A stretch of 64,000 bases of DNA from the NCBI RefSeq assembly GCF_003270085.1, contig NZ_QFDQ01000068.1, forward strand, positions 20,003 to 84,002, written 5' to 3'. The notes under the pieces are model-generated. The model made no database searches, was not told the DNA's origin, and saw only the letters and a program-made list of their open reading frames with translations. Shown here piece by piece: positions 53,968-62,960 of this stretch. The DNA is from Streptomyces triticisoli (GTDB lineage: Bacteria > Actinomycetota > Actinomycetes > Streptomycetales > Streptomycetaceae). Positions within the stretch are counted from its first letter, which is position 1; every line of letters starts with the position of its first letter. Both the position numbers and the translations under genes were made by a program.

Positions 53968-54538
53968 GTGCCCGGGCGGAACAAACAGTTCGGCCCGTAC
54001 GGCGCCCGCGGCGTCAGGGGCCACGAAGCCGTCGCCCGCCGGCTGGACGCCCTGGCCGGCTGCATCGCCACCCCCGTCACCGCCCGGCGCGGCCTGCGCG
54101 CCCGCCTGCACTGTCTCATCCGCACCGACCACGCTCGCCAAAGGGCGCGAGACCGGCCTGGCCGTCGCCGGCCGCACCCCGCGCGCCTGGCTGCAGGGCA
54201 CCCGCTCGCCCTCGGGGAAGAACCCGGAGCGGACCGAGCAGGCGTACCGGACGGTGCGGCGGGAGAACGTCGCCCGCCACCTGCTCGCCCGCCTCGACCG
54301 CGAAGGCCGCGGCACCCGCGTGCAGACCCACCCCCTGAACCGGTCCCGGGTCGACCGGCTCCGCCGGCGCGTCATCGAGTACCGCACGCTCACCATCCGG
54401 CACTGGGACCGGATCGTGCGGGCCCGGGCGGCCGGCGGCGGCCAGGAGCTGGACGACGCCCGGACCGACCAGGTTGCCGCCCCGGGCTCGCAGTGGGGCC
54501 AGTACGAGTACGTCACCAGCACCGGCTTCACGGCTTGA
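53968..54538 (+). pseudogene. Tpg-like (terminal-protein-like) HTH protein, frameshifted
   Basis: PGRNKQFGPYGARGVRGHEA then RLRARLHCLIRTDHA-type sequence leads into a frameshift at about 54125. It continues LAVAGRTPRAWLQGTRSPSG, YRTVRRENVARHLLARLDRE, RRRVIEYRTLTIRHWDRIVR and ends QWGQYEYVTSTGFTA. Length (about 190), a central HTH, a following R-rich region and an acidic/aromatic end recall Streptomyces telomere terminal proteins (Tpg) and related plasmid regulators. This is inference from layout; the residues do not prove it. Confidence 0.5.
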
Positions 54539-54899
54539 ACGTGTCTCGTGGTGCGCAGGCAAGGAGGGACAAAGAAGCGGGTGCGACCTGAGCCCAGGAA
54601 GCCTTGCTCCTCCAGGGTGTCCTTGCCGGAAACCTCATCCGTCCTGGTGGGAGCCGGTGTGTGGGGTGGCACGAGACGTCGCGCGCGGTCGTTCGGGCCG
54701 GTGCTCCCGCGCGGCTGCCGAGCCTCGTGGCATGATGGCCGACTGTGCTGCTGCGACTGGCCTGTCCGGGCGTGACCAACGTGTTCGCCGTGCTGTGTCT
54801 GCTCGCGCTGAGCGATCGGGACAAGGCCGCCGGGATGCTGGCCCCGTGCCTCCGGATCACGGTCCTGGAGCGGCAGCCTGGATGGGGTCATGTCCGCGT

Positions 54900-55627
54900 G
54901 ATCGTGTCCCTGCTGTACAGGATGGTCCGGAGGCTGCTGTCCGTCCCGGCGGTGCTGCTGCGCCGTGACACCGCGAAGGACGCCGCACTGCTCGTGCTGC
55001 GGCACGAGAACGCCGTCCTGCGCCGTCAGGTCGCCGCCCCGGTCCGCTACGAGTCAGCCGACCGGTTCTGGTTCGCCGCCCTGTCCGTGCCGGTACCCCG
55101 GCGACGTCGGCGCGAGGCCTTCCCGGTCACCCCAGGCACCCTGCTCGCCTGGCACCGCGGGCTCGGCGCTGCCAAGTGGGATCACACCGCACGCCGACGC
55201 ACCGGACGCCCGCCCGAGCGGCAGTCGAGACGCTCGTTCTGCGGCTGGCTCGGGACAGTCCGCGGTGGGGAACAGACGGACCCGAGGGGAGCTGGCCCGA
55301 CTCGGGCATCGGACCGCCGCCCCGACGGTCTGGGAGATCCTCAACGCCGCGGGCTCCTTGGATGAACGCCCACTGCGAGAGAACCATCGGCAGCATCCGG
55401 CGCGAGATGCTCGACCACATCCTGATCGCGGGTGAGGCCCACACCCGCCACGTCCTGGCCGCCTGCCAACGGCACTGCAACGCCCACCGCCCTCACCAGG
55501 CCCGTCGCCAACTACCACCTGACGCCAAGGAACGGTCCGACGTCGCAGTGCACGCCCTCGACGTTTGCCGGGTGCGGCGGACCCGGATCCTCGGCGGCAT
55601 GATCAGCGAATACCGCTACACCGCTTG
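54900..55627 (+). pseudogene. Integrase-core (rve) transposase with large internal deletion
   Basis: N-terminal part: TAKDAALLVLRHENAVLRRQ then YESADRFWFAALSVPVPRRR and TPGTLLAWHRGLGAAKWDHT. C-terminal part in a new frame: APWMNAHCERTIGSIRREML then RHCNAHRPHQARRQLPPDA, GGMISEYRYTA. The catalytic core between them is missing. Family: Streptomyces IS3/IS481-like rve transposases. A shorter N-terminal copy is at 57799. Confidence 0.75.
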
Positions 55628-55639
55628 ACCAGCGACGAC

Positions 55640-56090
55640 GACTTTTCGAGCGGCACACGTCAACCGCCGCCGAAAGGGCACCGCCAACACCCTGGCCGCG
55701 CTGAAGCCGATCCGCGCCGCCGGCCCCGCCGGCGCCCCGATCCACCTCGTCCTGGACAACCTCTCCGCCCGCACCGGAGCGGACATCCGCCGCTGGGCGG
55801 AGAAGGAACAAGGCCGAACTGCGCCTCACCCCGGCCTGCGCCTCCTGGGCCCACCCGATCGAGGCACACGTCGGCCCGCTGCGGCAGTTCACCCTGGCCA
55901 ACTCGAACCACCGCAGCCACCCCGTGCAGGCCCGGGCCCTGCACCGCTGCTGCCTGCGCCGGCGCAACGCCGACACCCGCCCCCCGACGTGCTCGCCGCC
56001 CAGCGCAAGGAACGCGCCCGCATCCGCAGCGAGAAGGACATCCGCTGGGGCGGACGCCTCCTCGCAGCCCGGCCGACCCGGCGCCATGCG
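55640..56090 (+). pseudogene. IS630-family transposase, C-terminal fragment
   Basis: RKGTANTLAALKPIRAAGPA then GAPIHLVLDNLSARTGADIR and, in a new frame, TPACASWAHPIEAHVGPLRQ; later VLAAQRKERARIRSEKDIRW. These are the second Asp (LDNLSA) and Glu (PIEAH) regions of IS630 transposases. N-terminal HTH is missing; at least two frameshifts. Confidence 0.75.
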
Positions 56091-56638
56091 GCCACTTGAT
56101 CTCGCCGTGACTGCTCAGCTGTTTGGGCCCACTGCCGCGCGGCCTGCCTGCTGCGACTCCACCGCCCTCCTCGGCACCAGGACGGCAGGGGTGCTGCGTG
56201 CTTCACGCCGCAGCGTGCGGCGTGAAGCAGAAGCCGCAGTCAGAGCGCGGATCGGGACCGCGCCCCCGTGGAACACAGCAGCAGTCGTGGAGAGGAGCCC
56301 GATCGTCATCGGGCACGCACCCTTTCTTCCCCCGTTCGGCCCGCCCGGCTCACAGCCCGGGGCGAGCGTTGACGCGTTTCCTCTCCCCCGTACGTGCGCC
56401 GTCAGATCCTCCTGCATTCAAACTCATCACTGTCCGGGAGCCACCTATGGCCACGGCCGCGTGCCGATTCCCGCTGTCCGCTGTGCTGCCCGTGCCGCAG
56501 CCCGGCCAACCCGGCGAACCCTCACGGTCGTGGTGGATGGCAGGGGGCCATGACCTGCAAAGACCTGCCTGCCCAGCCGCCGCCCGACTGGCCAGGGCAT
56601 TGCATCGTCGCCGGCCGGGGTCGTTCAACGAAGTGCTG
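56091..56638. other. No supported gene; one hairpin
   Basis: Contains the 12-bp stem hairpin at 56199-56229. Open frames are without motifs. Confidence 0.45.
56199..56229. terminator. Hairpin between IS630 remnant and amidase gene
   Basis: TGCTTCACGCCG with its exact complement and a 7-nt loop CAGCGTG. It is 410 bp from the amidase stop, so assignment to any gene is uncertain. Confidence 0.4.
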
Positions 56639-57379
56639 CTAGGCAAACGCGGCGCCCCAGGTAGCCGGCCCGACAATGCCGTCCACGCTCAGGCCCTTGC
56701 GCGACTGGAAGCTGCGGCAGGCGGAGTCGGAGCCCGGCCCGTACTGGCCGTCCACGGTGAGGGAGTAGCCGTGCGCGCTGTTCATCCGGTACTGCCAGGT
56801 CGCCACGCTGGCGTGCACGAAGGTCGGCGGCTGGCGGAAACTCACCCCGGGGTAAGGCAAGGGCCCGCCACCGGGGTTGACCTCGCCGCTGAGCACCCGG
56901 GAGTACAGGTTGCCCGGGCAGTCAGTCGCGTGGTGGTCGCGGTGGCCGGTGATGGCCTGCGCGGCGCCGCCCGACACCCGCAGGCGGTTGATCCCGTAGC
57001 GGATGGCGTCGATCAGTCCGGCCGTGATGGTGTCGTAGTTGCTGCTGGTGCCGCCGGTCAGCGCACAGACCGCGTACCAGTCGTCGTTGCCCTGCGTGGT
57101 GCCCTGGGCGGCGGTACGGACGTACTCGCCGCGGCCCTGGAAAAGGTAGCCGTGGATGCAGGCGAGGTGGCTGTAGGCGATGTCCGACCAGCTGTTGTGG
57201 TCCATGTGGAAGTTCTGGATGCCCCGCACCTGGCTGGCGCAGTCGGCGTGGTTGGCCCTGGCCACCTTCACGGCGTCGACATGATGGACGACCACGCCGC
57301 CCTGTTGCGGGGTGATGTTGCTGCTGATGCTCTTCGGCGCCCGGGCGCCCCACTGGGAGCGGGTGATGAACGTGGCCAT
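56639..57379 (-). CDS. PGRP-type amidase with peptidoglycan-binding domain
   Basis: 246 residues from ATG 57379, with GGAGAAG just upstream. Residues 1-165 are an amidase_2/PGRP domain: ITRSQWGARAPKSISSNITP, VVVHHVDAVKVARANHADCA, ITGHRDHHATDCPGNLYS (zinc His in VHH and TGHRDH..DCPG, with the Cys in place). The C-terminus is a peptidoglycan-binding_1 repeat (LTVDGQYGPGSDSACRSFQS then GLSVDGIVGPATW). It should cut N-acetylmuramoyl-L-alanine bonds. No signal peptide on this frame; one is encoded just upstream in the overlapping gene. Confidence 0.9.
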   Translation of the reverse strand: MATFITRSQWGARAPKSISSNITPQQGGVVVHHVDAVKVARANHADCASQVRGIQNFHMDHNSWSDIAYSHLACIHGYLFQGRGEYVRTAAQGTTQGNDDWYAVCALTGGTSSNYDTITAGLIDAIRYGINRLRVSGGAAQAITGHRDHHATDCPGNLYSRVLSGEVNPGGGPLPYPGVSFRQPPTFVHASVATWQYRMNSAHGYSLTVDGQYGPGSDSACRSFQSRKGLSVDGIVGPATWGAAFA

Positions 57380-57627
57380 CAGCTTCTCCCTCCTCGGCCC
57401 AGGGCACAACTGACGGTGGCGTTCAACGGCTCGGCGTGGGCACTGCGCGCTGCGCCGGTGCCGTAGACGGCGCCGGCGTGGCGGGGATGCGTGACGATGG
57501 GCAGCTCGCGGCTCCCCGCCGGGAGGGGGGTGGCGGCACGCACGGGTCCGGAACATATGACGGGCAGCGCGAGCGCACCGCCGACTGCCGCCAGCAGCGC
57601 GGCGCGACGAGATGGGCCGTGGGTCAA
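57379..57627 (-). CDS. Small exported protein coupled to amidase
   Basis: 82 residues from TTG 57627 with GGAGG 4 nt upstream. HGPSRRAALLAAVGGALALP then VICSGPVRAATPLP is a signal peptide with twin Arg. The mature 45 residues (LPIVTHPRHAGAVYGTGAAR) match nothing I know. Its stop overlaps the amidase ATG (TGATG). It is either a real partner gene or the amidase's own export leader separated by an old frameshift. Confidence 0.6.
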   Translation of the reverse strand: MTHGPSRRAALLAAVGGALALPVICSGPVRAATPLPAGSRELPIVTHPRHAGAVYGTGAARSAHAEPLNATVSCALGRGGRS

Positions 57628-57798
57628 CGGTCCTCCAGGTGGCGTGAAGTGGGTTCGATTGTCCAGAAATTGTCAGGGCCCCGTCAAGGCGTCGGGAAGG
57701 CTCAACCCACCTACAACAACAGGAAGTTGGATGGCACACCGCTCAAAAAAACACCGTCGCAAGCAGCAGCGGTAACGGTTCGCCGGCTGGAAGCCCGG

Positions 57799-58130
57799 AT
57801 GATCGAGCCCCTGTCGTACAAGGTGACCCGGAAGTTGCTCCCCCTGCCGTCGTTGCCGCTTTGCGGGGATGCGGCCAAAGACGCTGAGCTTCTCGTCCTG
57901 CGCCACGAGAACGCGGTGCTGCGCCGGCAGCCGACCGGCCCGGTCCGCCACGAGCAAGTCGATCGACTCCGGTTCGCTGCCCTCCCCGGCCTGATACCTC
58001 GGTGTCGCCGGCGCGAGGTCTTCCCGGCCACTCCGGGCACCCTGCTCGGCCGGCACCCCGCCAATTCGTCGCCGTGAAGTGGGGCCACAGCGCGCGCAGG
58101 CGCACCGGTCGGCCGCCGACCGCCACGGCG
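57799..58130 (+). pseudogene. Integrase-core transposase, N-terminal fragment (second copy)
   Basis: AAKDAELLVLRHENAVLRRQ then HEQVDRLRFAALPGLIPRCR and ATPGTLLGRH match the first 100 residues of the rve transposase at 54900 (TAKDAALLVLRHENAVLRRQ). It is cut by the left end of the ISL3 element at 58164. Confidence 0.75.
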
Positions 58131-58163
58131 CTCAAGAACCTCGTACGGGACGGTAAAACGTTC

Positions 58164-59793
58164 GGGTCTGGCCCGTACCCGGTGGTGACGTTACGTAATC
58201 GTCTATGGGAGGAGGATGCGGTGGCGGAGGAGGTCGAAGCCGGCGCGTCCGTGCATCTGCCTCATGATCCTCTTGGTGCGGGTGTTGACTCCTTCGGTGC
58301 GGCCGTTGTGGTAGGGCAGGGTGAGGCCGGCGTCCACGGCGGGCCGGTCGCTTTCGAGGCCGTTGGTGAGACTGCGCAGACGGGGCGGGTCGACGGCGCG
58401 GGCGGCCGTGATCCACTCGGTGAGTTTCACGTCGTTGCCCTCGGCCGGTTTCAGCAGGGCGGCGAAGCCGCGTACGAGATCGGCGAGTGCGGTTGTCTCT
58501 GGGCAGGCCGCGGCGATCTTCGCCAGCAGGGTCGTTTCCTTCGGGCGCAGATTCTCGGGGTCGGTGAGCAGGAGGCGGCTGGCGTGGCGTGGGGTGGTGA
58601 CGGGGCGGTCGCCTTCTGCGCGGCCCTGGTTGAGGTAGCGGACCAGCAGGTTGGCGCTGCCGGTGTAACCCAGCTCTCGGATCTCTCGCAGCAGTTGGGT
58701 GACGGGGATGGCGGGGTCGGCCTGGCGCCGTTCGCGCAGGTGGTCGCGGTAGGGGTCGACGAGCGTGGGCCGGTAGGCGGGGGCGATGCGCAGGGCCTGG
58801 GGTTCGGGCATCCGGGCGTGGCGTTTGATGGTGTTGAGGGCCAGGCCCAGGCGGCGGGAGCAGTCGAGCAGGCCGACACCTTGGCCGAGGAGATCGTGGA
58901 TCTTGTTCCAGCGTTCGCGGGTGGTCTGCTCGCGTACTCCGCCGGGGCGGGGCGGGTTGATGGTGGCCCAGCAGCCGGCGTGGGCACGGACCTCGAGTTG
59001 GACTTTTTCGCGGAGATCGCGCCAGAGATGTCATCGGTCGCTGACCTGTACCGCGTCGGGCAGTGCACGGCGGACGGCCTCGGCATAGGTGGCCGAGCCG
59101 TCGCGGCACACGACCTCGGCACCAGGGTGTTCGCGCAGCCAGGACTCCAGCGTCGCGGCCTCGCGGTCGGGCAGGACCGCGACGCGCCTGCCGGTCTGGG
59201 CATCCGTGATGATCGTGGCGTAGCGGTGGCGGCGGCGTAGGGCGAAATCATCCACGCCGATCACCCGCGGAACCGGCGACGCCGGTACCGGCAGGCGCCG
59301 CAGACGGCGTAGCGCGGTGCTGCGGGAGATGGGCAAAGCCGGCAGGCCGGCGAGTCGGGCGGCCGCCCGGCCGCACAACTCCCGCGCCGCCTCGGATATC
59401 TGCCCGGCAAAACGCACCGTGCAGCGCTGATGGCGCTCCAGCAGTCCCGGGATCTGCTCGCGGAAGGTCTGTCGCCGGCAGCCCAGGGCCGGACAGGCCA
59501 GCCGTCGTACGCGCAGGTGGACGACGACCGGGCGGCCATCGACGGGCACGTCCGCCACCGTCCGGCCGTGATACCTGTGCACCTTCGCCGTCGGCATCCC
59601 GCACACCGGACACGGCACTCCGTCCTCCCGGGTGCGGGCCGAGACCACCACCACGTCACCGCCGTCCGCCACGTCCTCCACGACCAACGCCGACAACCCC
59701 GAAAACACAGTCGCTATAAGCGAGTTCACATCCATCACGCGACCATGATCACGGACAGCTACCTGGCGTCACCACCGGCTACGGGCCAGACCC
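58164..59793 (-). mobile_element. ISL3-family element A, complete in length
   Basis: Terminal repeats GGGTCTGGCCCGTACCCGGT and, at the other end reversed, GGGTCTGGCCCGTAGCCGGT, continuing GGTGACG. About 27 bp with one mismatch. 1630 bp in all, one transposase gene. The 8 bp outside (AAACGTTC and GCTTGTTT) are not a duplication, so one flank has been rearranged. Confidence 0.85.
58203..59738 (-). pseudogene. ISL3 transposase with one nonsense codon
   Basis: Start 59738 gives a zinc-finger N-terminus (CPVCGMPTAKVHRYHGRTVA, CPALGCRRQTFREQIPG), then the first Asp region VIGVDDFALRRRHRYATIIT and EVVCRDGSATYAEAVRRALP, VQVSDR. TGA at 59031-59033 replaces what should be TGG (family VSDRWHLW). The same frame then continues HLWRDLREKVQLEVRAHAGC to GRTEGVNTRTKRIMRQMHGR and LRHRILLP, stop 58203. 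511 codons in all. Full-length apart from that one codon. Confidence 0.9.
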
Positions 59794-59873
59794 GCTTGTT
59801 TGACAGACCCCGTGACCGAATACTTCCCGCCACCAGAAGCCGTCCCGCTGTCGGCAACACCTCGGAGGACCCG

Positions 59874-60379
59874 GTGTCTCCTGACCCCCAGCAACTCATC
59901 AGCCGACTACGATCCCTCATCTCGAGCGATCAGGCAGTTGAAGATCTTCGGCGGTATTTCGGCTCGGCCAGCCGCCAGGCGTTGCGTTCTTCACAGGGAG
60001 ACGGTTCGAACATCTGGCAGGCGGGGGAGACCGGCCGACAGCCGCCAACGTCGTGACTGCCGACGACCTCATCGCGGTGCAGACCCTGTCGGTCACCATC
60101 CCTGGAGAAGCTGCCCTGGACCTTTTGGAGGGCGACGTTGGCGGGCAACTGTCCGCACTATTGCACGAAATACCGAACGGCATGGACATGGCCGAAGCTG
60201 ACGCTGATGACCTTGCCCCCGGGTCGCCGGCTGATGCGGCCTGGCGTCTTCTCACCGACCAGCCCGGAATTGGATGGGTCACCGTCGGCAAGCTCCTTGC
60301 TCGCAAGCGCCCACGGCTCCTGCCTGTATACGACCAGGTCGTGCGCTGTCTTCTTGGACGACCTATGCTCCATCCGTAG
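59874..60379 (+). pseudogene. DUF6308-family protein, frameshifted and 3'-truncated
   Basis: GTG 59874, with GGAGG 5 nt upstream, gives SPDPQQLISRLRSLISSDQA then VEDLRRYFG. The frame shifts near 59985 to AFFTGRRFEHLAGGGDRPTA and ANVVTADDLIAVQTLSVTIP, then PGIGWVTVGKLLARKRPRLL PVYDQVV-type sequence. The last motif is the signature of DUF6308-like proteins. It ends at 60379 in unrelated residues near the ISL3 element B, which cut off the C-terminus. Function unknown. Confidence 0.65.
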
Positions 60380-60498
60380 ATCGTGATCTTGCTGGTGTGG
60401 TCGTGTGGTCGGGAGTGCTCCAGTTGGTTGTGGCCACGCTTCCGTGATGACTACGGCGTTCGACGTGGGGCGCTGACTGTCGGCGTACGGACTTTTCT

Positions 60499-62242
60499 GG
60501 CCCTGGCAAGATTTCCGTGAAGCTGGGGTGTGCCACCGTGCGCCGGTGACGCCCCGTCACGGGCAGCGGCACTGTCAACGAGTGTGATGACTTCGTACGG
60601 ATCATGTCTCCGCACCTTGATGCGGTGCGGGTGGAACGAGTGTGGGTGGCGGGCAGCGTGGTCCGCATCGCGGCCCGCACCCGCGAGTTGACGGTGGCGT
60701 GTCCGGACTGCGGTCGCGGTTCTGCGCGGGTGCACAGTCGCTATTGCCGCACGCTGGCCGATGTCGCTGTCGGTGGGCGCCCGGTGCTGATCGGGCTGTC
60801 GGTGCGGCGGTTGTTCTGTGACAGCCCGGGCTGCGGTCGGCGGACGTTTGCCGAGCAGCTCGAGGGGCTGACGGCGCGCTACCAGCGCCGTAGCCCGCTG
60901 CTGCAGCACCTGGTGGAGATGGCCGGGGTGCTACTCGCCGGCCGTGGCGGCGCCCGCCTCCTGCAGATCCTGAAGGTGCCGCTGTCGCGGACAAGCGTGC
61001 TGTTCCACTTGATGCGCTTACCGCTTCCGCCAGCAGCGACCCCGCGGGTGCTGGGCGTGGACGACTTCGCGCTGTACGCGGACGTCTACGGAACCCTGCT
61101 GGTGGATGCCGACACCCGGTTGCCGATCGAGCTGTGGGCCGGGCGCGACGCCGGGCAGCTGGCCGCCTGGCTGCGGACGCACCCCGGTGTTGAGGTGGTC
61201 TGCCGGGACGGCTCGCTGGTCTACCGCCAAGGCATCACCGACGGCGCTCCGGACGCGGTGCAGGTCAGCGACCGCTTCCACCTGTGGCAGGGGCTGTCGA
61301 AGCGCATCGGGGATATCGCCGGCGCCCACCGCGGCTGCCTACCCGCCGCAGTACCCGAGCCCGAACCGGCACCTCCACCAGCGAACCCAGCGGGACCGTC
61401 CGACCAGGCCGACACCCCAGCCCGCCGCCACGCGAAGCGGCTGTTCGAGGCGGTGCACGCGGTGACCGACACCGGTCGCTCGCTCAACGCCGCAGCCCGC
61501 GAGCTGGGCTTGAACCGGCGCACCGTGCGCAAATACGCCCGAGCAGCCACCTGGCAGGAATGTGTACGAACCACCCGGCCCCGCCGGCCCACCAGTCTCG
61601 ACCCGTACCTGGAGCACCTGCGGCAACGCTGGGAGGAAGGCGAGCACACCGCAACGGTGCTGCACCAGGAACTCGTCGCCAAGGGCTACCGCGGCCACTA
61701 CCAGCGGATCAAGATGGCCGTCGCGCCGTTGCGTCGGGGCCTACCGATCAACACGCCGCGCGAGCGGCCGCCCTCGCCCCGGGAAGTCGCCCGATGGATC
61801 ACCACCGCGCCATCCCGGCGCGGCCTGCACGCCGCCGAGGGACTGAGGCGGCTGCTCGAGCACTGCCCGGAACTGGACCGCACCCACGATCTGGTGCGTC
61901 AGTTCGCCGCCATGCTCGACGCCCGCGACGCCGCCCCGCTGCCGGACTGGCTCGAGCAACTCACGACCGCCCGCCTTCCGGCCCTGGCCAGCCTGGCCAA
62001 AGCCATCCGCGAGGACCAGCCCGCAGTCGTGCAGGGCATCACCACCCCGTTCAACTCCGGCGTCAACGAAGGCCGCATCACCGATCTGAAGCTCCAGAAG
62101 CGGATCATGGCCGGACGCGCGGGGGGCCCACTGCTCCGCCACCGCGTCATCCTCATGGCCCTGCTCCGACGCCGCTGCCCGTGACGGGGCGTCACCGGCG
62201 CACGGTGGCACATCCCAGCTTCACGGAAATCTTGCCAGGGCC
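60499..62242 (+). mobile_element. ISL3-family element B with 72-bp inverted repeats
   Basis: 60499-60570 and 62171-62242 are inverted copies, 72 bp with one mismatch (start GGCCCTGGCAAGATTTCCGT). Outside them, 12-bp motif CTGTCGGCGTAC recurs inverted at 60477-60488 and 62253-62264, 10 bp from each end. The transposase gene is intact, and its last codons lie in the right repeat. No 8-bp target duplication seen. Confidence 0.88.
60604..62184 (+). CDS. ISL3-family transposase, intact
   Basis: 526 residues. Zinc-finger N-terminus (CPDCGRGSARVHSRYCRTLA, CDSPGCGRRTFAEQLEG), first catalytic Asp in VLGVDDFALYADVYGTLLVD, second in EVVCRDGSLVYRQGITDGAP, mid-domain HTH RSLNAAARELGLNRRTVRKY, and terminal Glu in FNSGVNEGRITDLKLQKRIM. 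All DDE residues are present and there is no frameshift, so this is the best candidate for an active transposase in the window. Confidence 0.95.
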   Translation: MSPHLDAVRVERVWVAGSVVRIAARTRELTVACPDCGRGSARVHSRYCRTLADVAVGGRPVLIGLSVRRLFCDSPGCGRRTFAEQLEGLTARYQRRSPLLQHLVEMAGVLLAGRGGARLLQILKVPLSRTSVLFHLMRLPLPPAATPRVLGVDDFALYADVYGTLLVDADTRLPIELWAGRDAGQLAAWLRTHPGVEVVCRDGSLVYRQGITDGAPDAVQVSDRFHLWQGLSKRIGDIAGAHRGCLPAAVPEPEPAPPPANPAGPSDQADTPARRHAKRLFEAVHAVTDTGRSLNAAARELGLNRRTVRKYARAATWQECVRTTRPRRPTSLDPYLEHLRQRWEEGEHTATVLHQELVAKGYRGHYQRIKMAVAPLRRGLPINTPRERPPSPREVARWITTAPSRRGLHAAEGLRRLLEHCPELDRTHDLVRQFAAMLDARDAAPLPDWLEQLTTARLPALASLAKAIREDQPAVVQGITTPFNSGVNEGRITDLKLQKRIMAGRAGGPLLRHRVILMALLRRRCP

Positions 62243-62349
62243 ACGTTCACGTGTACGCCGACAGAGGGTGGCCGGGAGCTGGACAGCCTCGGTGACATGG
62301 CGGTAGGCCCTCGTGGTTCCGACGCCGAACCCGGCCGCGAGCCGGGCAT

Positions 62350-62379
62350 GGGGGGTGCCCCGGCCGGAGGCTGGGGGAG
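62350..62379. repeat. REP-like G-run repeat, copy 1
   Basis: GGGGGGTGCCCCGGCCGG followed by AGGCTGGGGGAG. Self-complementary core flanked by GGGGG runs; the same pattern recurs at 62525. Confidence 0.55.
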
Positions 62380-62524
62380 TGTTGCCCCACCCGCAGGTGG
62401 GCGAGTGTCGGCAGGGCCTGGCGGCCGGCGCTCAGGCGCCGCCAACGGGAGCCGATCGCACGGCGGTGCCGCCGCACCTGCTGCGTGAGGAAGCGGAGGG
62501 CAGAGCTGGACACGTCGACGCGAT

Positions 62525-62572
62525 GGGGGTCTCCCCTGCTCTGGGGGCACCTCCCAGCGGTAGCCGGGGGAG
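62525..62572. repeat. REP-like G-run repeat, copy 2
   Basis: GGGGGTCTCCCCTGCTCTGG then GGGCACCTCCCAGCGGTAGC and CGGGGGAG. Sequences of this type are scattered in Streptomyces genomes; function unknown. Confidence 0.55.
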
Positions 62573-62605
62573 AAGTCGAGAGCTTGGGGAAGGGTGAACA
62601 AGCAC

Positions 62606-62664
62606 GTGAAGCCTCTGGTGGAGACGGTTCTCTTGGTCGAAAACCCATCTACCAGGGGCTTCAC
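62606..62664. repeat. IS-end-like inverted repeat
   Basis: GTGAAGCCTCTGGTGGA and, 25 bp on, TCTACCAGGGGCTTCAC: 17-bp arms with two mismatches. Likely two abutting ends of an otherwise lost insertion sequence, or a MITE-like remnant. Confidence 0.5.
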
Positions 62665-62786
62665 CCCGTTGTCAGCCCAACCTCCGAACTCCAGAGGCAG
62701 GTTGGAAAGGGATCAGTGTCTGCGCCCCGGCTTGTGGGGGTGATGTCGGGGCATACGGGCTTCACCCGTTCGAGAGGAGCCTGCTC

Positions 62787-62960
62787 ATGCTGGGCATAGT
62801 GGCTGCGGCGCTGTTCTTCTTCGCGTTTTTGATCAACGCGGCGGACATCGGCACCAATGATGTGTTCTCTTCGACGAATGTGATGCTGCTGGGACTGACC
62901 GCCCTGGCGCTGCATGTGGCGGGGATCGGTGCCGGCCGGGCTTCCAGGAGCCGACGCTGA
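62787..62960 (+). CDS. Small membrane protein (57 aa)
   Basis: ATG 62787 with AGGAG 10 nt upstream. Reads LGIVAAALFFFAFLINAADI, GTNDVFSSTNVMLLGLTALA, LHVAGIGAGRASRSRR, stop 62960. Two membrane helices joined by a short polar loop and a basic tail. Proteins of this size and pattern are common and unstudied in Streptomyces. It lies among repeats and appears intact. Confidence 0.75.
   Translation: MLGIVAAALFFFAFLINAADIGTNDVFSSTNVMLLGLTALALHVAGIGAGRASRSRR

Larger units (their letters stand above)
62243..62786. other. Repeat-rich intergenic stretch without genes
   Basis: Contains two Streptomyces-type G-run palindromic repeats and an IS-end-like inverted repeat, listed separately. No coding frame supported. 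Confidence 0.6.

Noticed and set aside
59031..59033. TGA as selenocysteine or other recoding
   Set aside because: The family residue is Trp, no SECIS-like hairpin was seen, and a point mutation is simpler.
58156..59801. 8-bp target duplication of ISL3 element A
   Set aside because: The flanking octamers AAACGTTC and GCTTGTTT are different.
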